DNA of 64,000 bases from Varanus komodoensis (lineage: Eukaryota > Chordata > Lepidosauria > Squamata > Varanidae), in NCBI RefSeq assembly GCF_004798865.1, contig NW_025335268.1, positions 57,912,374-57,976,373 on the forward strand, written 5' to 3'. The position numbers and the translations under genes were made by a program. The notes below the pieces were generated by a model. The model was not told the DNA's origin. It saw only the letters and a program-made list of their open reading frames with translations, and made no database searches. Below are positions 34,995 through 47,800 of the stretch, in pieces. Each line of letters opens with the position of its first letter. The stretch's first letter is position 1.

Positions 34995-35130
34995 GCTAGC
35001 CTAGCCTTCCTCAACTTGCCATCCTCCAGGTGTGTTGGCCTACAACTCCCATCACCCCAGTCAACATGACCCTTGCAGCTAGAGATGATGGGAGTTGTAA
35101 GACATATCTAGAGAATGCCTGACTGGAGAA
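34995..35130. repeat. Palindromic short DNA repeat (MITE-like)
   Basis: The left half reads CCTCCAGGTGTGTTGGCCTACAACTCCCATCA and the right half GATGATGGGAGTTGTAAGACATATCTAGAGAATGCC, approximate reverse complements around a short centre at about 35065. TACAACTCCCATCA pairs with TGATGGGAGTTGTA. This is the fullest copy of the dispersed repeat also seen at 2290, 22690 and 37815. Small size and inverted halves suggest a non-autonomous DNA transposon. Confidence 0.65.
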
Positions 35131-38100
35131 GACTGGAAGGACAGCATTTACTTTTTACTTATACATGTATCTGATTGTTATTCTCAACAGCACAGGATCA
35201 ACTCAACTTCCTATACTCTTTCCCATAATTGAAATCTTCTGAGGATGCCCTCAGTATTTTCCTGCTGAATGTGCCAACTGTTGGAAGTACTGCAAGTGGC
35301 TGTAAACTGAGGACCTGCTTGGTGGTGACACTCCAACTGTGGAACTCCTTGTTCTGGGAAGTTTGCCTTCAAAATAACAGATGACTGGTGAAGATGGGTT
35401 CTTTCCCAGAAAGCTCTTAAACTTTTCAGTTTAATTTTGAGTCAGAGATAACTGGTTTCCATTGAAACTTACTGGGTTTTATGGCTGTTGTTTCAGCTCG
35501 TATCAAATGGTTTTGGCATTTATGGTTATTATTGGTTGTTAGAAAGTTAGAAGCCAAATGGTTATTGTTTCACTAATTTTAATGTAACTGTAAATTGCTT
35601 TTGGCTTTGGATTATGATTATTATCACCATCATAAACAAAAACTGCTTTTGGAGTTTGAGATGTGGGCTCGAATTCTAAGAATTGAATTGATGGGCATAT
35701 GTGCATTTGTACTGGAATCCTGATCTCTCTTTTATTTATTTCTGTATCGCCCAATACCAGATCTCTGAGCAATTCACAACAGTTTCTCACTGAAGTGGAT
35801 GGATAACACTTTAGATGCAGATAGGGATACACTATCTTTATATGCCTACAGAATGAGCTGTGCATGAAACAGCTCATCCTGTGTTGTGCACAATTAGAAC
35901 TGATTTAGTCCGCAGTCTTGGTCTTTCTCTCACTCTCAACTTTTTAAACTGCTACAATAAACTAACTCACACACCAGCCTTTGAATTAGCAGAACTATTT
36001 CCAGTTATCCTACAGACAGCCTTCCACTGACCACAGAAGACTTCTAATAAATAACATTTGTTTTGCATATGAGGAGTCTGCGGATCGCCATTTACTTCTT
36101 TCCCCCACTGGGAAGTGGGGGAGGGGGGGAATACAGGGAAAAACATCTCTGTCGATAATCTAAATGCTGTAGTTTTAAAAAGTCTGATCAAAATGTGGTT
36201 GCGGAATGAAGAGAAATTAAGTGGGGGGGGGAAGAGAAGAGAAATTAAGTGGGGGGGGGAACAGGCCCAACCACTCATTCTGAGGACACATGCCAGCTGC
36301 ACTCCATTTATGAGAAACTTCACAAGAGATGGCAATGGTTAAATGGCTATGTGGCGTTTATTTTTCAAATTTAGAAACTGTCTCAGTAGCTTCTTGCCCA
36401 GCTGTTTTTGTTCTTGGAAAACTACAGAGAACATTCCATTCCCCTCCGCCAAACCTGCACTTCCGGCACACATTGGACATTGGAAGCAGCTCTCACAGAC
36501 GCATCCCCACCCCCACCCCTTGGCCAGCTCACTGCCTTTTGACCAAGCACTCCAGCAATTCCTGTTCATACTAGGCTGCACGCGTACATCTCCGATTCCA
36601 GAACCAAGGCTTGCGAGCATTGCATTGCATGTACAGAACTTCCATCCTGCATCTACTTTTTGTGGTGTGGCATCAGGGACTGCTTTACCTCCAAAGGCCT
36701 GCAAGGTACCATTCATAATTTTGCAGAGAATACAGAAGCTGCTGAACATACACGAGATCTGTGCATGCATAATCTGATGGCCTAAAAGGTTGCATGTATT
36801 TTCTGAAAAAAACACACCAACATCCAAGCTGACTACACCACTGGAAAAATAAAGCATCAGTAACAAAAGCAAGCCTACAGACAAGGCCAGCTTCACCTCT
36901 ACAGGTATATGAACCATAGCAGGGCTGCATGTGTTCCAATACCCAAAGTTTCTCACCAATATTCTTCAGGAAACCCAGCCTGGAAGGACTGAGCTTGCAG
37001 GGCTTTTGAATGCTCTTCTGGAATTTTGGGGAAGACAAGAACTAAAGCACTGATGTAGCAGCAACAATGCCCAATATAGCCAGAGACTGGCAGAGAACAA
37101 TGAAAGGCTTCCAGAGCTCACTCTAATCAATGTTCCCCAAAGCTAATCCTGTAAGTTTAAGTGCTACCATTTTGAATCAGATATAGGGTCCATCCTACTC
37201 TGCCTTCTCTACAGACTTTTACAGTAGCCAGTTAGACAGCTCATGGAGGCTTCTAAACATCTCTAATTTTGACAAAGACTAATCCAGAAAGAGTGTTCCT
37301 ATGGTGGGATCAACATAGACCTTTGCCACTTGTTTTCCTACATAACCTGCTTGAAATGTGGAACCTGACAGGAAACTAAAGTAGTATGGCCAGGTGTCCT
37401 CTTTTACACAGGATGGCCTCTGTTTGAAGGACAACCAGAAGTCCATCTTATATCTGAAAAGCTATCCTATCTAAAGCCAGTTTAAAGAGGGTTAGGATTA
37501 GGGAACTATTGCCTAGAAAGGCACATAGGTCAGCTGGTCACAGTCTTCCACTCTATGTCGAAATGGACTGTATGTTTATTCAAATTAGAATAATTCCCAA
37601 CTTTGGACAGAACATATGCAAATATTATGTGAATCATGGTTTCTTATTATCAATTCCCTCTTTTTGGCTCTTCGTAAATTGGAACCTTGCTGGAAAGGAG
37701 TGGTGGAGAAGTGCTTTTGGTGAAGGCTGAGCATCAGCTCCACTCCCCTGTGCTCGTGCAAACTCTGATGGCATAGTCTGAGTCCACAGTCAGCCACCTC
37801 CATACACCAGTACTGGGAAACCTGTGACTCTCCAGATGTCAGTGAACTACTATTCCCAGCACCCTCACCACTGACTGGGTTAATAGGAATAATATCTGTA
37901 TTACCTCCGGTTTCCCAGTCCTCCCCTACAAGGCTAAACCTTCATGTCAAACATGTTAAAGTTAGAAAGATCAAAATGTTTCCATTCTAGGCAGAATGGA
38001 AAACAGAGTGGTGGTTATGGTACTTTGTTCTTCAGTCCAACAAACCTTCCAAGAACTTGACCTTTGGTTGCCAAAGAGGAACCCTTTACATGCCGCAGTG

Positions 38101-40136
38101 CCAGCAAGAAAGCTGCTTTTCTTTGGGGTCATTTGATGATCATGGTGATGATGAAGGTGCTTAATTTTAGTTGTATACGGCCCAGAACCTGATGCAGTTT
38201 AGGTGGAGAACAACTATTAATAAAATACGATCTGATGGCATGCCTGGAATATATTTGATGGCCTGTGACCATGTGGCAGCAAGTGGGCCGCACTGCACAG
38301 CACCCCCAGCATCAGGGCAGTTTGCTTTTAAAGAAGCAGCTCTTTAAAGCTCAGTTGCTTCAGGCAGGTGAGGGGGCTGTGCAGTCAATTCAACCTGTGG
38401 AATATAATAATGTATAGGAAACACATTAACTAGGTACATAAATGGATCCAAATATGCAAATTACTGTAAAGGTTGTATGTTGAAAAGGAACACTGTGACG
38501 GTTAAATGTTAACACTTTTACAGACATTGAAGGTATCCTCAGTGTTTGGGGGCTGAATTTGCAGAAGCAAAATTGAGTCACCATTTTTCTGCAGTGTTCT
38601 CATGCAATTTTTATATAAAGAAACTCATGACCACTTTTTCCTAGCAAGAATGTTCAGGTTCATCAAAGTAGCATAAGAATATTTAATATTCCCCCTTTAA
38701 CATTTGTCTTACTAGTTAGGCTCTTTTATGTGAAAACTGAAAGGGTGAGTCAGGTTTAGCTCTCCTTTTATGAAATCTACCCATTTTACTGAGTTCAGTC
38801 AGCTGTGGAAATTGTGACTAAACTAGCTACTCTGTAAGAGGAAATGCTTATATTAGTGGGCAGGAATAAACACTGAAACTAATCAAATCAGCATGCCAGT
38901 AAAATTTTAAAGAGCCTGATCCTGAACTTTCCTCTTGTACAAAGTGCATGTGCTATATCAACCACAGTACTGTGACAGCATTTATGCACAGCTACAGCAA
39001 AACAGCAGAAAATACTGTTTCTCTATGAACATGCAACTGCCTTACACATATTACTTTCACAATAAAAATACTTCAAATGTATATGTCGGATGAGAGGGTG
39101 TAAGGCAGCCTTTCCCAATGGGATACTTTCCACATATCTGTGCTGACTTGGAAAAAAGGGAACTGTAGTCTGGCATCCTGTTAGGGGAGGCTGTCGTCAG
39201 AACTGCTGGGTTCTGACCCCCTACCTTGCCCCAAGACAACTATTGGCCCACAATATCACTGACACCTAATTTACCTGTATGTGTACATCAGCTTTCCCCC
39301 ACCTGGGGAACAACCACATTTTCAATGCAGGCCTTTCAGTGATTTGCATGATATAATAGTCCTAGCAAGAGGCTTTAGGCTACCTTCTGGATTGCCTTGG
39401 ATCTTTCTATTATGAATGCTAATCTGAAACAGGAAACCTCATTCCATGCTATTTAAAACATATAATTAGTTTATCACTGCACAGAGCAGATAATCTGATT
39501 TTTTAAAAAATCACCTTGGAATTTAAAATATGATACATTTAGGTTGCCAACAGACAAAGCACATTTTCGGCTTAATAGTTTGCATCCCTTTGTAAAGGAA
39601 AAATAGCTAGCATTTAATTTCCCCCTCCTTTTCTTATGGTTGCATATTATGAAGGATGTTTATTTACTGAGTAGGAAATGTCATCATCTAAAATTCAAGC
39701 TTTATGTGAAAACAAAGTGCCATTTGTTTTAAACTTGATCTTCGTGATGTTTTGAATTTCTCTACATTTCTTACGATATCACACTGACATCTGCCAATAA
39801 TTAAAATTCTTACTAATATTAGGAACTAAGCACATAAGTGCATTGATATACATCAGATAGCAGCATTTAAGTTCTTGACAGCACAACCCCAGGTATGATT
39901 AGACAGTGGTTGGACTGCAAATGCACAGATAAGGCTGCACTGTACCCTAAGACTTCCTTGACATGAATAGACAGAGGAGATAAAACTGTTTGGAATGCTT
40001 TTCTTTTGGCTATTCATCTGGCCTCCTCTGACCAATTCAGAGAATTTTCTACAGACCTTTATTACAAAATTCTGAATTAGGTTCATTACTTCAGGTGGTA
40101 TAGAAGAATCTTTTCTAGAAATTGGCCAAGGTTCTT
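35131..40136. other. Intronic DNA with minor simple repeats
   Basis: No exon or RNA gene recognised. It contains a tandem duplication at 36208-36259 (GAAGAGAAATTAAGTGGGGG unit twice), a fragment of the palindromic repeat near 37815-37870, and a 206-codon open frame on the minus strand at 36339-36959 discussed under findings. Confidence 0.45.
36208..36260. repeat. G-rich tandem duplication
   Basis: The unit GAAGAGAAATTAAGT followed by a G run of about nine occurs at 36208-36231 and again at 36236-36259. It is a recent local duplication, or slippage between G runs. The G runs could be length-polymorphic. Confidence 0.85.
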
Positions 40137-40175
40137 AAAAAACAAACAAACAAACAAACAAACAAACAAACAAAC
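40137..40175. repeat. (AAAC)n microsatellite
   Basis: About nine AAAC units following AGGTTCTT. Simple repeat; no adjacent retroposon head could be identified, although such tracts often mark a retroposon tail. Confidence 0.95.
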
Positions 40176-40635
40176 TGGAAGGGCTGTTGCACCGAATGGA
40201 GCAACAAACTAAAACTAATGGGCTTATATTACAGGGACAGGTTGTAATTGTACATGAGAATTTCTTGACGGCAAGAGCATTTCAATATTATTGAGTGAGA
40301 GGTGGGCTCTCTCACCTTGAAAGTTTTCTAGCAGGGCTGGACAGCCATGGGCTTCCTGCCTGGAACAGCAAATTTAACTAAAGGGCCTCTAACTTTATGC
40401 AAATACCTGAATATGCATGTCAACTGAAGTATGCTCACAATTACAGTAACAGTAAAAATTGCCATGAATAGAATAATGCTGGGGAAAAGGCAGAGAGAGG
40501 AAAAAAGTTGCTTCTTCGCTAAGGTGCAATCTTATGTGTGCTTAGACAGAAAAAAAAAGTCTGGTTGGCTGGGGTATGCTAGAAGTGGTGGGGTCTTTCA
40601 GTTTGAGCCTGCGCAGAATTGCATCCTGGAATGAT

Positions 40636-40800
40636 TGATTATTTATTTATTTATTACACGCATTTATTTCCCATCCTTCCATGGAAGTGCTCAGGACGGC
40701 TTACGTAATATAAAATTCTGAAATACAATATTAAAACTACAATTATTAAAACATTTAAAATTGAACATTATAAACTAAAAAAAGGAAAATAAAATAGAAA
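40636..40800 (-). mobile_element. LINE/SINE 3' tail remnant
   Basis: TTATTTATTTATTTATTACACG followed by CATTTATTTCCCATCCTTCCATGGAAGTGCTCAGGACGGCTTACGTAATATAAAATT is, on the minus strand, the familiar tail 'AAGCCGTCCTGAGC...GGATGGGAAATAAAT' ending in an AATA repeat. It is followed by an A-rich segment. No coding part. Confidence 0.55.
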
Positions 40801-43050
40801 GTGTGACTGTGAAACAAAAGAAACAAAAATATCTTAAAATGCCTAAAACCCTTAATTGTTAAAATGATTGTTAAATAAAAAGGTCTTAGCCTTTTATTAT
40901 TCAGCTCTTAAACCTATTGTACACGCATCTCTAAAGCAATGGTATATACGTGTTTTGCCCCTTACTCTCACATCAAGCTTTCCCTTTGTTCCCTTTTGCC
41001 TTGCACTATTTTCTTATTAGAGATATATCCTAATTGCTACCCCACTACCTGCAATGAAAAGCTCCCTGTATGGGACCTCCCTGGTCCCTCCACTCCACCA
41101 CACTGCGATTCCTTCGAAAAACTGTGCTCTCCTCCGTTGTGGGGCTGCAACAGTAGACGCAACCAGAGCTGCACTCCAAGGATGAAGAGTCCTACAGACA
41201 TCTGTGAGTGGCAGTCAGATGAGATCCAGAAGACATACAAAGTACCTTCAAGAACAGCACAGCGTCTTGATTTATCAGATAGTATTGGAATGCTAACAAA
41301 CCACATTGTGGCACAAGAGCACTTTGACTCATCACTGAACTAGAAGGACCACAACAGCAAGGTCTGGTGAATATTAAATACACAGACATAACCCGTGCCT
41401 CCACGTGGGGGGAGGGGAGCAGACACACGTGGCTCCCTTCGTGTGTTATACGGATATGTGGGGGGGTGCATAGGTTGACCCCTCCAGTGGCACCATTGTC
41501 TCCTGATGGACTGCTGTTTGACATTAGTCAGAAGGAAATGAGGCCTGCTACATATGAGGAGGCACCCTGGTTGACCTCATGTAGGAGCTCTCCACACCTG
41601 TTTCCTCATGAATGCCGACAGGTGTTCATTGGGGAACTTGATGGCAATTGGTACAGGTAGCCTGCCTGGACTTGCAACCCCCCCCCCCCCACCATGTGTC
41701 TGTTCAATGTGTGGAAAGGGTTGTGTACACCTCTTACTACACCATCCACCTAATCCCTCCTCCCATTCTGGTAGATATGTGACAAAATACAAATTAGTCC
41801 TGCAGTTCTTTCTTAGTGGAAATACAAGGCAAAGATGGTTCAACATCTGCGGAGACAAGCCTCTGTATAATTCCAGTATAAAAAGTTAATTTTAAACTCA
41901 AAACACATTTTTTGGGGAATACGTGAACATAATAATCCTATCTCGAGTGAGAAAAAAATCACCTCTAAAGTGAAAGACATAAGCACAAGAGATGACCTTA
42001 TTAACAAGCTATTTCAAATATAGGCCTTAGTACTACATCTTCCTGTTTAACCAAAGGACCTGAATAAGTGGAATAGTTAGTCCTTGTACAAAATGCATGT
42101 AGCTAAAGGAGAACTGGTGTGTTTCTCATAGAAAAATTACTCTACCACCTCAGTAAGGACAAGTCGTAGCTAAGAGTTGGAGCTTTGGTCCATTCATGAA
42201 AAAGTTATTATTAAGGAACTTATTTATGTTACAATGTCTATAGCAAAGAAAAAAACTGATGATTAAGGGGGAACATTTGGGGGTCCTTCACTTTTTTCCT
42301 CTCTTCCCGGTGGTAACAGCTGCCACCTTTCTCAGTTGTTTTCTCAAGAGATCTGACTGTATTTACTAAAGGGAAAAAAAAAAAAAGGAAGAAGTGTGAA
42401 TGTGTTTGGGGGGACTGTATCTCCACCATGTGTGACCTAGATGTATGGGGAAAGAATGTGCAGGTTACTTCTCTTTGCCACCTCTATGAAATATGTAAAG
42501 CAGCCAGGGATCCACAAACTCTGGCTTGATTTAGTAGTCAGCCCTGACCAGTGGTCACCAGCAATCCCTTTTCATGCCCCTCAAGCCTCAGGGAAGGGAG
42601 GAAGCATCCAGATGCTGTTGTTTGCTTCTGCAAAGGTCCTGTGCAGAGAGACACCTCCCTTTCCCCAAGTGAAAGATGGGATAGGAGGAGCAAAGGGAGG
42701 AGCCTTTATTGAGCTCTTTTTTGGAGAAGGGAGAAAGTGGCCGAAATTCCTTTTCTTACCTCAATGGCTTGGGCAATAGGAGAAAGCCACTGCTCTGACC
42801 TTCCAAAAAAGGTCACACAGAGCAAAAGTTTCTTTACCCTGAAAGTCTTCATTAATTCACACAACCCTTAGGAAAAGGGTCTTTCTGCTGATGAAAGGGT
42901 AGTCCTTATGGTGACCCATTAGTTGAGCCCGTGGAATTCCCCCCACCACCGCCATTTTGTCATTTCACTTCAGTTCAGAATCTGGTCCAGGTCTCTTAAG
43001 TGGAAAACCAGGAGATGCATTTGCACATCATGTCAGCCTACCCTGGCAAT
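40801..43050. other. Intronic DNA, nothing firmly recognised
   Basis: Includes a run of about 13 C at 41678-41690. Overlapping open frames of 60-134 codons on both strands around 40939-41889 have no recognisable domain and are best read as chance. No exon, RNA gene or clear transposon found. Confidence 0.45.
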
Positions 43051-43938
43051 AAGCCACAGTGGGTTGGTTGGTTGGTTGCAAGCAATGCATGCTGTGCCCA
43101 GTAAAGTATCAGACTCACTGTGGGTTGTTCACCACCCCTTCCTCTCAGTTCTTCCATGGGTATCCCAGCAGATCCTGTCACAACTGTTTTCAGCTCACCA
43201 CAGCCTTTTTGTCCTTTTAACTTTTCTTTTCTTTTGAGGTCACATTTGTTTGACAATTGTCCGAAGCTGATGAACCAATCCAAGGATGAAACTCCTGTGC
43301 ATGCAAAAGGGGTGGGTGGGAGTCACACCCTCTTCATGGCAAGATCTTTCTTTTTAGGAGGAAGAAATATGAACAAGTACAAACCACCCCACTTTTAAAG
43401 AAGCTGCCAGTTTTGGCAGTTGAGAAGACTCTGACTTCCTTTAAAAGTTTTTTTTTTAATTATGGGGGGTTGGCAAGGCCTCTTGCATATGATGAGAATA
43501 TAGACAGGCACAGATACATGTGTTTTTGCCAAGAAACCTTGAGGGACCCTGCCAAGAAAAAAAAAAAACTTTAAAAGAAACTGCAGCTTTGACAGTTCCT
43601 TTGAAAAAAGGGTGGTCCACTTTTTTCCATGATCCCAAGCACCTACAGTCTCAGGAAAAAGCAGAGTGTGACAGCATCCTTAGGAAAGTGGAGTTTCACT
43701 CATAAAATCTCATACAAAGTGGATGTAAATTCCTTCAACCTGCTTTTAGTAAGCACAGGTCACCTGAGCCTTTGGTTTGGCTTGTCAGCTCCTTTTTTCA
43801 CCAAAGGCTGGGATGACATGGCAACTACTCATGGGTACAACAACTCCCAGAACAAGTTTCAGGTTGCCAGGGTGGCTTGTTCTCCTCACACAAGCCATGC
43901 TGTCCAAGTCTACATGACAAGACAACCCACTGTGGCTT
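43051..43938. repeat. Nested inverted-repeat element (MITE-like candidate)
   Basis: AAGCCACAGTGGGTTG at 43051-43066 recurs as its perfect reverse complement at 43923-43938, and the flanking word CCCTGGCAA at 43041-43049 recurs inverted at 43864-43872. Inside, 43382-43458 (AACCACCCC ... CTTTAAAAGTTTTTTTT) is roughly the reverse complement of 43557-43617 (AAAAAAACTTTAAAAG ... GGGTGGTC). This nested palindromic layout suggests a foldback or hAT-type non-autonomous element. No transposase frame is present. Exact ends and target duplication could not be established. Confidence 0.5.
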
Positions 43939-44281
43939 GTCACCAGTCAGTGTGTTACTTCCCTTATGATCACAGGATGTGTCTGTCTTTACCGCAGTTC
44001 AAGCACTCCACAGCAAACAAGACAGTATTACTTTTAAGCTCTTGTCAACCTTTATTAACATAATTAATATGTGTTCAAGGAACTTATCCTCACTGACTTC
44101 AAAGGCCTCTTAAAGAAACAACAGAATCCTGACCTTTGGTTCATGGAGGCATTGCCTCTTTGCTCTCCCTCTTTGTTCTCCATGGGTGTTTGCATTAAAT
44201 ATACTATGATCTCCTTTATTTAAATAGCTTTTAAGTTGGAAGAAAAACCAGAATGGGTAAGCCTTTATGAATAAGGAAGGC

Positions 44282-44282
<1 letters not shown>

Positions 44283-44344
<62 letters not shown>

Positions 44345-44380
44345 GGGAGGGAGGGAGGGAGGGAGGGAGGGAGGGAGGGG
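44283..44380. repeat. (GAAA)n-(GGGA)n compound microsatellite
   Basis: About 15 GAAA units (44283-44343) pass into about nine GGGA units (44344-44380). One strand is pure purine over about 100 bases, which can favour triplex (H-DNA) formation. Confidence 0.97.
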
Positions 44381-45350
44381 ACAGTTGTTGCACCAAATCT
44401 GCCAAGGTTTTCAATAATGAAAGAGTTTAGGTCTACTGAGAAAGCCCTTTGGTTCAAAATTCAAAGGTCTTGCAGGAATTTGTTCACTTATTATAGAAGC
44501 TAATTATAGAAACTAATTTCAAGTAGATACCTTTTGGGCATTATGCTGTTGGTTTCATGAATCAACAACCTGCAAAGAACAACTTCTTTCACTTCACTGT
44601 TGGGGTATATTTTCATGTCAAATATCTGTAAATATGGGACTGCTGACTATGTGCCAACATAATCTATACTGTGAAAAAGAATCATTGACAATCAGAAGGC
44701 CGTAAAATGGCTCAGCAGTACAGCTTCCTTCACCTGTGTGGTATCTTGGCTGGTGAACACAAAGATCTTTCTTTAGCTCCCTGCCCTCTGAATCAGGACA
44801 TTATTTTAATTTGATAGGATATTGGTTCAGTAACATATGATGAGTAACAGAGCCACTGTAGGGCAACAGGATCATTTCTCAGGCTTGCTGTGATAAAGTG
44901 CAGCAACCCTGCTCAAAGGAAACCCAGAGCTGGATTTTGCTTATTTGTATTACAACTGTAGCAAAAAGTACTTTTAAAAAAGCAGGCAACAAGGGTGGAA
45001 AAACCAGTAAGTAATCTTTTTTTTCTTTTTTCTTTTTGGTCAAATACACACAGACTAGCTGACCTGCCAAAAAGGCAAAAATTATTTTTGATTCATGCAC
45101 TCCCAAAAGTACACAGTGGTTATTGAGAAGCTAAAATAGAAAGAAATAAAACGTTAAAAAATCATAGGCTAGGAGGTGCTTCCAGGATCCATCTAGCACA
45201 AGAGTGTGGCAAGCTCCGGAAAACTGCCATGCCTTTTTTCCTAAGTGAAAACTTCTCTCTTACTACCTAAAAGGTTTCCTTTCAGAACTATGTATGAGCT
45301 ACTTACCCCTGAAAGTGCCCATCTCTGTAGCTATTCAAACCACTGTTAAC
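44381..45350. other. Intronic DNA, nothing recognised
   Basis: No exon, RNA gene or assignable repeat seen. Confidence 0.4.
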
Positions 45351-45479
45351 AGTATACAGGAAACTGCCTTATATGGAGGCAGAACGTTTGCCCTTATAGC
45401 TTAGTGTTGACAACACTGACAGGCTGCATGTCTTCTAAGTTTCAGACAACAGTCTTTCCTTTCCCAGTCTGGAGATGCA
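45351..45479 (-). mobile_element. tRNA-derived SINE body, head missing
   Basis: AGTATACAGGAAACTGCCTTATA, GTGTTGACAACACTGACAGGC and TTTCAGACAACAGTCTTTCC follow the same family as the SINE at 13566-13748, for which the tRNA head lies at the high-coordinate end. Here sequence similarity stops after CTGGAGATGC and no tRNA-like head remains. Confidence 0.6.
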
Positions 45480-45897
45480 ACAGCCTGCACACAAGCTTTA
45501 TGAATGCAAGGCATGAACTGGACCAGAGTTACAGCCTCTTGTGAAAATTCTGCTGCATCTGGAAATGAATGATTCACTGGTGGCATATTGGAAGAAAACA
45601 ACATGGTAAATCATGTATAGCCAGAGGAGATGTGGGTTCTTTGGCCTCATGGGAACAGAACCGCAAGGGCTCACAAAGGTCACTTCCTCTGTACATCTGT
45701 AAGAAATTCACTGCTACAGCATCCCAGGATAGGTGGCCATCCAGTCCACCGCCATCCAAGGCAGTCTCTTCTCTTGACAAAATGCCTGTACCATTAGGAA
45801 CTTCTCCCTAATGGTCACTTGCAGATTGGAACTGATTATTTGGGCCCTGTCTTCTGGAGCAAAAGGAAATAAATGTGCTCTATTAACTACATGAAAA

Positions 45898-46132
45898 CTC
45901 TTCAACTAGTATTGTGTGGTGGTTAGAATAGGTACTCAGGAGATCTCGGTTCTAGTTCCCACTCAACCATTGAGTTCACTGGGTGACTCTGGACAAGTCA
46001 CTAATTCTCAGCTTAACCCACCTCACAGGGCTATTGTTGTGGGGATGAAATAAGATCAGTGTAAGTCACCTTGGATTCCTCACAAGGGGAAAGAAGGTAG
46101 GATAAAAATGTATTATAGTAGTAGTAGTAGTA
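45898..46132 (+). mobile_element. MIR-like tRNA-derived SINE with (TAG)n tail
   Basis: TATTGTGTGGTGGTTAGAATAG (A box), CGGTTCTAGTTCCC (B box), CAGCTTAACCCACCTCACAGGG (core) and GTAGGATAAAAATGTA (tail) follow each other in the order seen in the copy at 6320-6568. It ends in five to six TAG repeats, a typical SINE-tail microsatellite. Essentially full length in plus orientation. Confidence 0.85.
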
Positions 46133-47654
46133 ATACTATTTGAAGATAGTTATCATATCACCTCCTAACTGTCTCTTGTCCAGGCCAAACATATCCAGTT
46201 CCTTTCTTCATAAGACTTAGTCTCTATCTTTATTGTCCTACTCTGAAGATAGTTCAGTTTGATGCTATCTTTCTTAATTGGAGACTAATTTCATTTTTTA
46301 AAAACTTAAACTAAAAAAATTCCATTTAATTCTTGTGGCACATTAGGAGTTGTATTGCAACACAGAGTTTGGGAATCACTAATTTAGTCCAACATCAACC
46401 GGACAGAAGGAAATGTATTTGCTGCACTAAAACAGCTGTGGAGAATTACCATTTCTCTTTTTGTGTGTGTGGGCTAAATATTTGAAGTGAGTCTTACCCT
46501 GCTTCTCCTTCACCTCACCCATTGGGCAAATTGCTCTGGTTTATACCATGAATCCCTCAGGAAGCTGTGCTGGATCACTGTAGTCCTTCCAGTCACATAT
46601 GCAAATCATTTTTTGGAGTGGCTTACAAGGAACACAAACTAATTTTTATTTGGCAAAGTTCCAATTGCTGAATGTATGAATAGGGCAGGGCATGTTTATA
46701 CAGAACAGAATCTACTCACTCCGCAGGTAGCCCAAAGTATCATACAGATTTGGAAGAAATTAAATACTTGAAAGAGAAGGGAGTAAGAAAAAACCCTCAG
46801 ATATTATGTTCCATTTCACATAGTTGGATCCATTCAAAACCACTAAAACTCTGGAGCAGATTGCAACTTTTGGAATGTCTTGGTCTCTCTACACATGAGG
46901 CTACGAGCGTACTAAAAGGGAGACACTAGAGGCCTCATATCAGATAAGGAGAGTATCTTTAGGCCTTCCTCTGGGCAAGCAATCTTTGCTTTTTTTTGTA
47001 CACCAGAGACCCAGAGCATACAAGAACGTTGCTGGCATAGCCCAGGTGAAGTGTCTTGGGCTGCATGGCCTATCTTCTTCTCTGCTAAAAGGCCTCCTAT
47101 GTGTGGAGTGGTGCTAACAATATTGCCACTCCCTCTGCCAACTGAGGCTTGGCTCTGGAAGTCTGTGATAATCCAAATGGGGTTGTGCCTTCTTCTCCTA
47201 CTAAGCAGCCTTGGTGCTATATATGGAAGGAGTGTTGCTACCTGCATGCAGGGAATTCATGCACCGTAACTGGATTTTCCAGCCATGCAAGAGACTAGCC
47301 AGCAATCCTATGAAAATTTACTTAGGAGCAAACCCTATTGAATTCAGAAGGAACTGCTTCCAAGGAAACTTTCAAGCTATTTTGCTGGAAAGCCCTTTCC
47401 CTTTGCACAAAAAGGTCTGGCTAAAGCCACAATCCACCAGTGTTTTCATTGCTACCACGAGGTCTAGACACCCTCATTGTTACGAATAAGAAGATATGCA
47501 CATAAAGAAGTGTTACTGCATTAACCTTTTATCAGTCTTTTCCAATCAAGAGCCCTCCAGATGTGTTCTGGGCATTATGGAAGCTGCAGGTCTGTATAGC
47601 TAGCTAAATATCTAGATAAATCTAGATAAATATATACATCAGTATATTTAGCTT
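46133..47654. other. Intronic DNA, little recognised
   Basis: No exon or RNA gene seen. AGCAATCCTATGAAAATTTACTTAGGAGC near 47302-47330 resembles a short dispersed repeat that is better preserved at 63302-63365. Confidence 0.4.
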
Positions 47655-47800
47655 CTGTATAGCCTATAGTGCCTGATCCTGCCTAATCTTGGAAGCTAAA
47701 CAGGGTTGGGCCTGGAGGAAATCTGAATGGGTGCCTTCAATGGTCTGAACCACCCAGAGAGCTTTGATTACAGGCACTATAGAAATGTGGTGGTGATGAT
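47655..47800 (+). mobile_element. 5S rRNA-derived SINE
   Basis: TAGCCTATAGTGCCTGATCC then CCTAATCTTGGAAGCTAAAC, AGGGTTGGGCCTGG and TGAATGGGTG follow vertebrate 5S rRNA (GATCTCGGAAGCTAAGCAGGGTCGGGCCTGG...TTGGATGGG), including the internal promoter region, so the head is a decayed 5S gene. The body continues with CCACCCAGAGAGCTTTGATT and a LINE-like ACTATAGAAATG tail. 5S-headed SINEs are known from lizards. It is a retroposon, not a 5S gene: the promoter boxes are mutated and the 3' half of 5S is lost. Confidence 0.88.

Noticed and set aside
40137-44380. Regularly spaced repeats considered as an array
   Set aside because: They are simple microsatellites and homopolymers without spacer structure; no CRISPR-like pattern anywhere in the window, as expected for a vertebrate.
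47655-47720. Possible 5S rRNA gene
   Set aside because: Only the internal region of 5S is similar, it is mutated in the promoter boxes, and it continues into a SINE body and LINE-like tail. It is a 5S-derived SINE.
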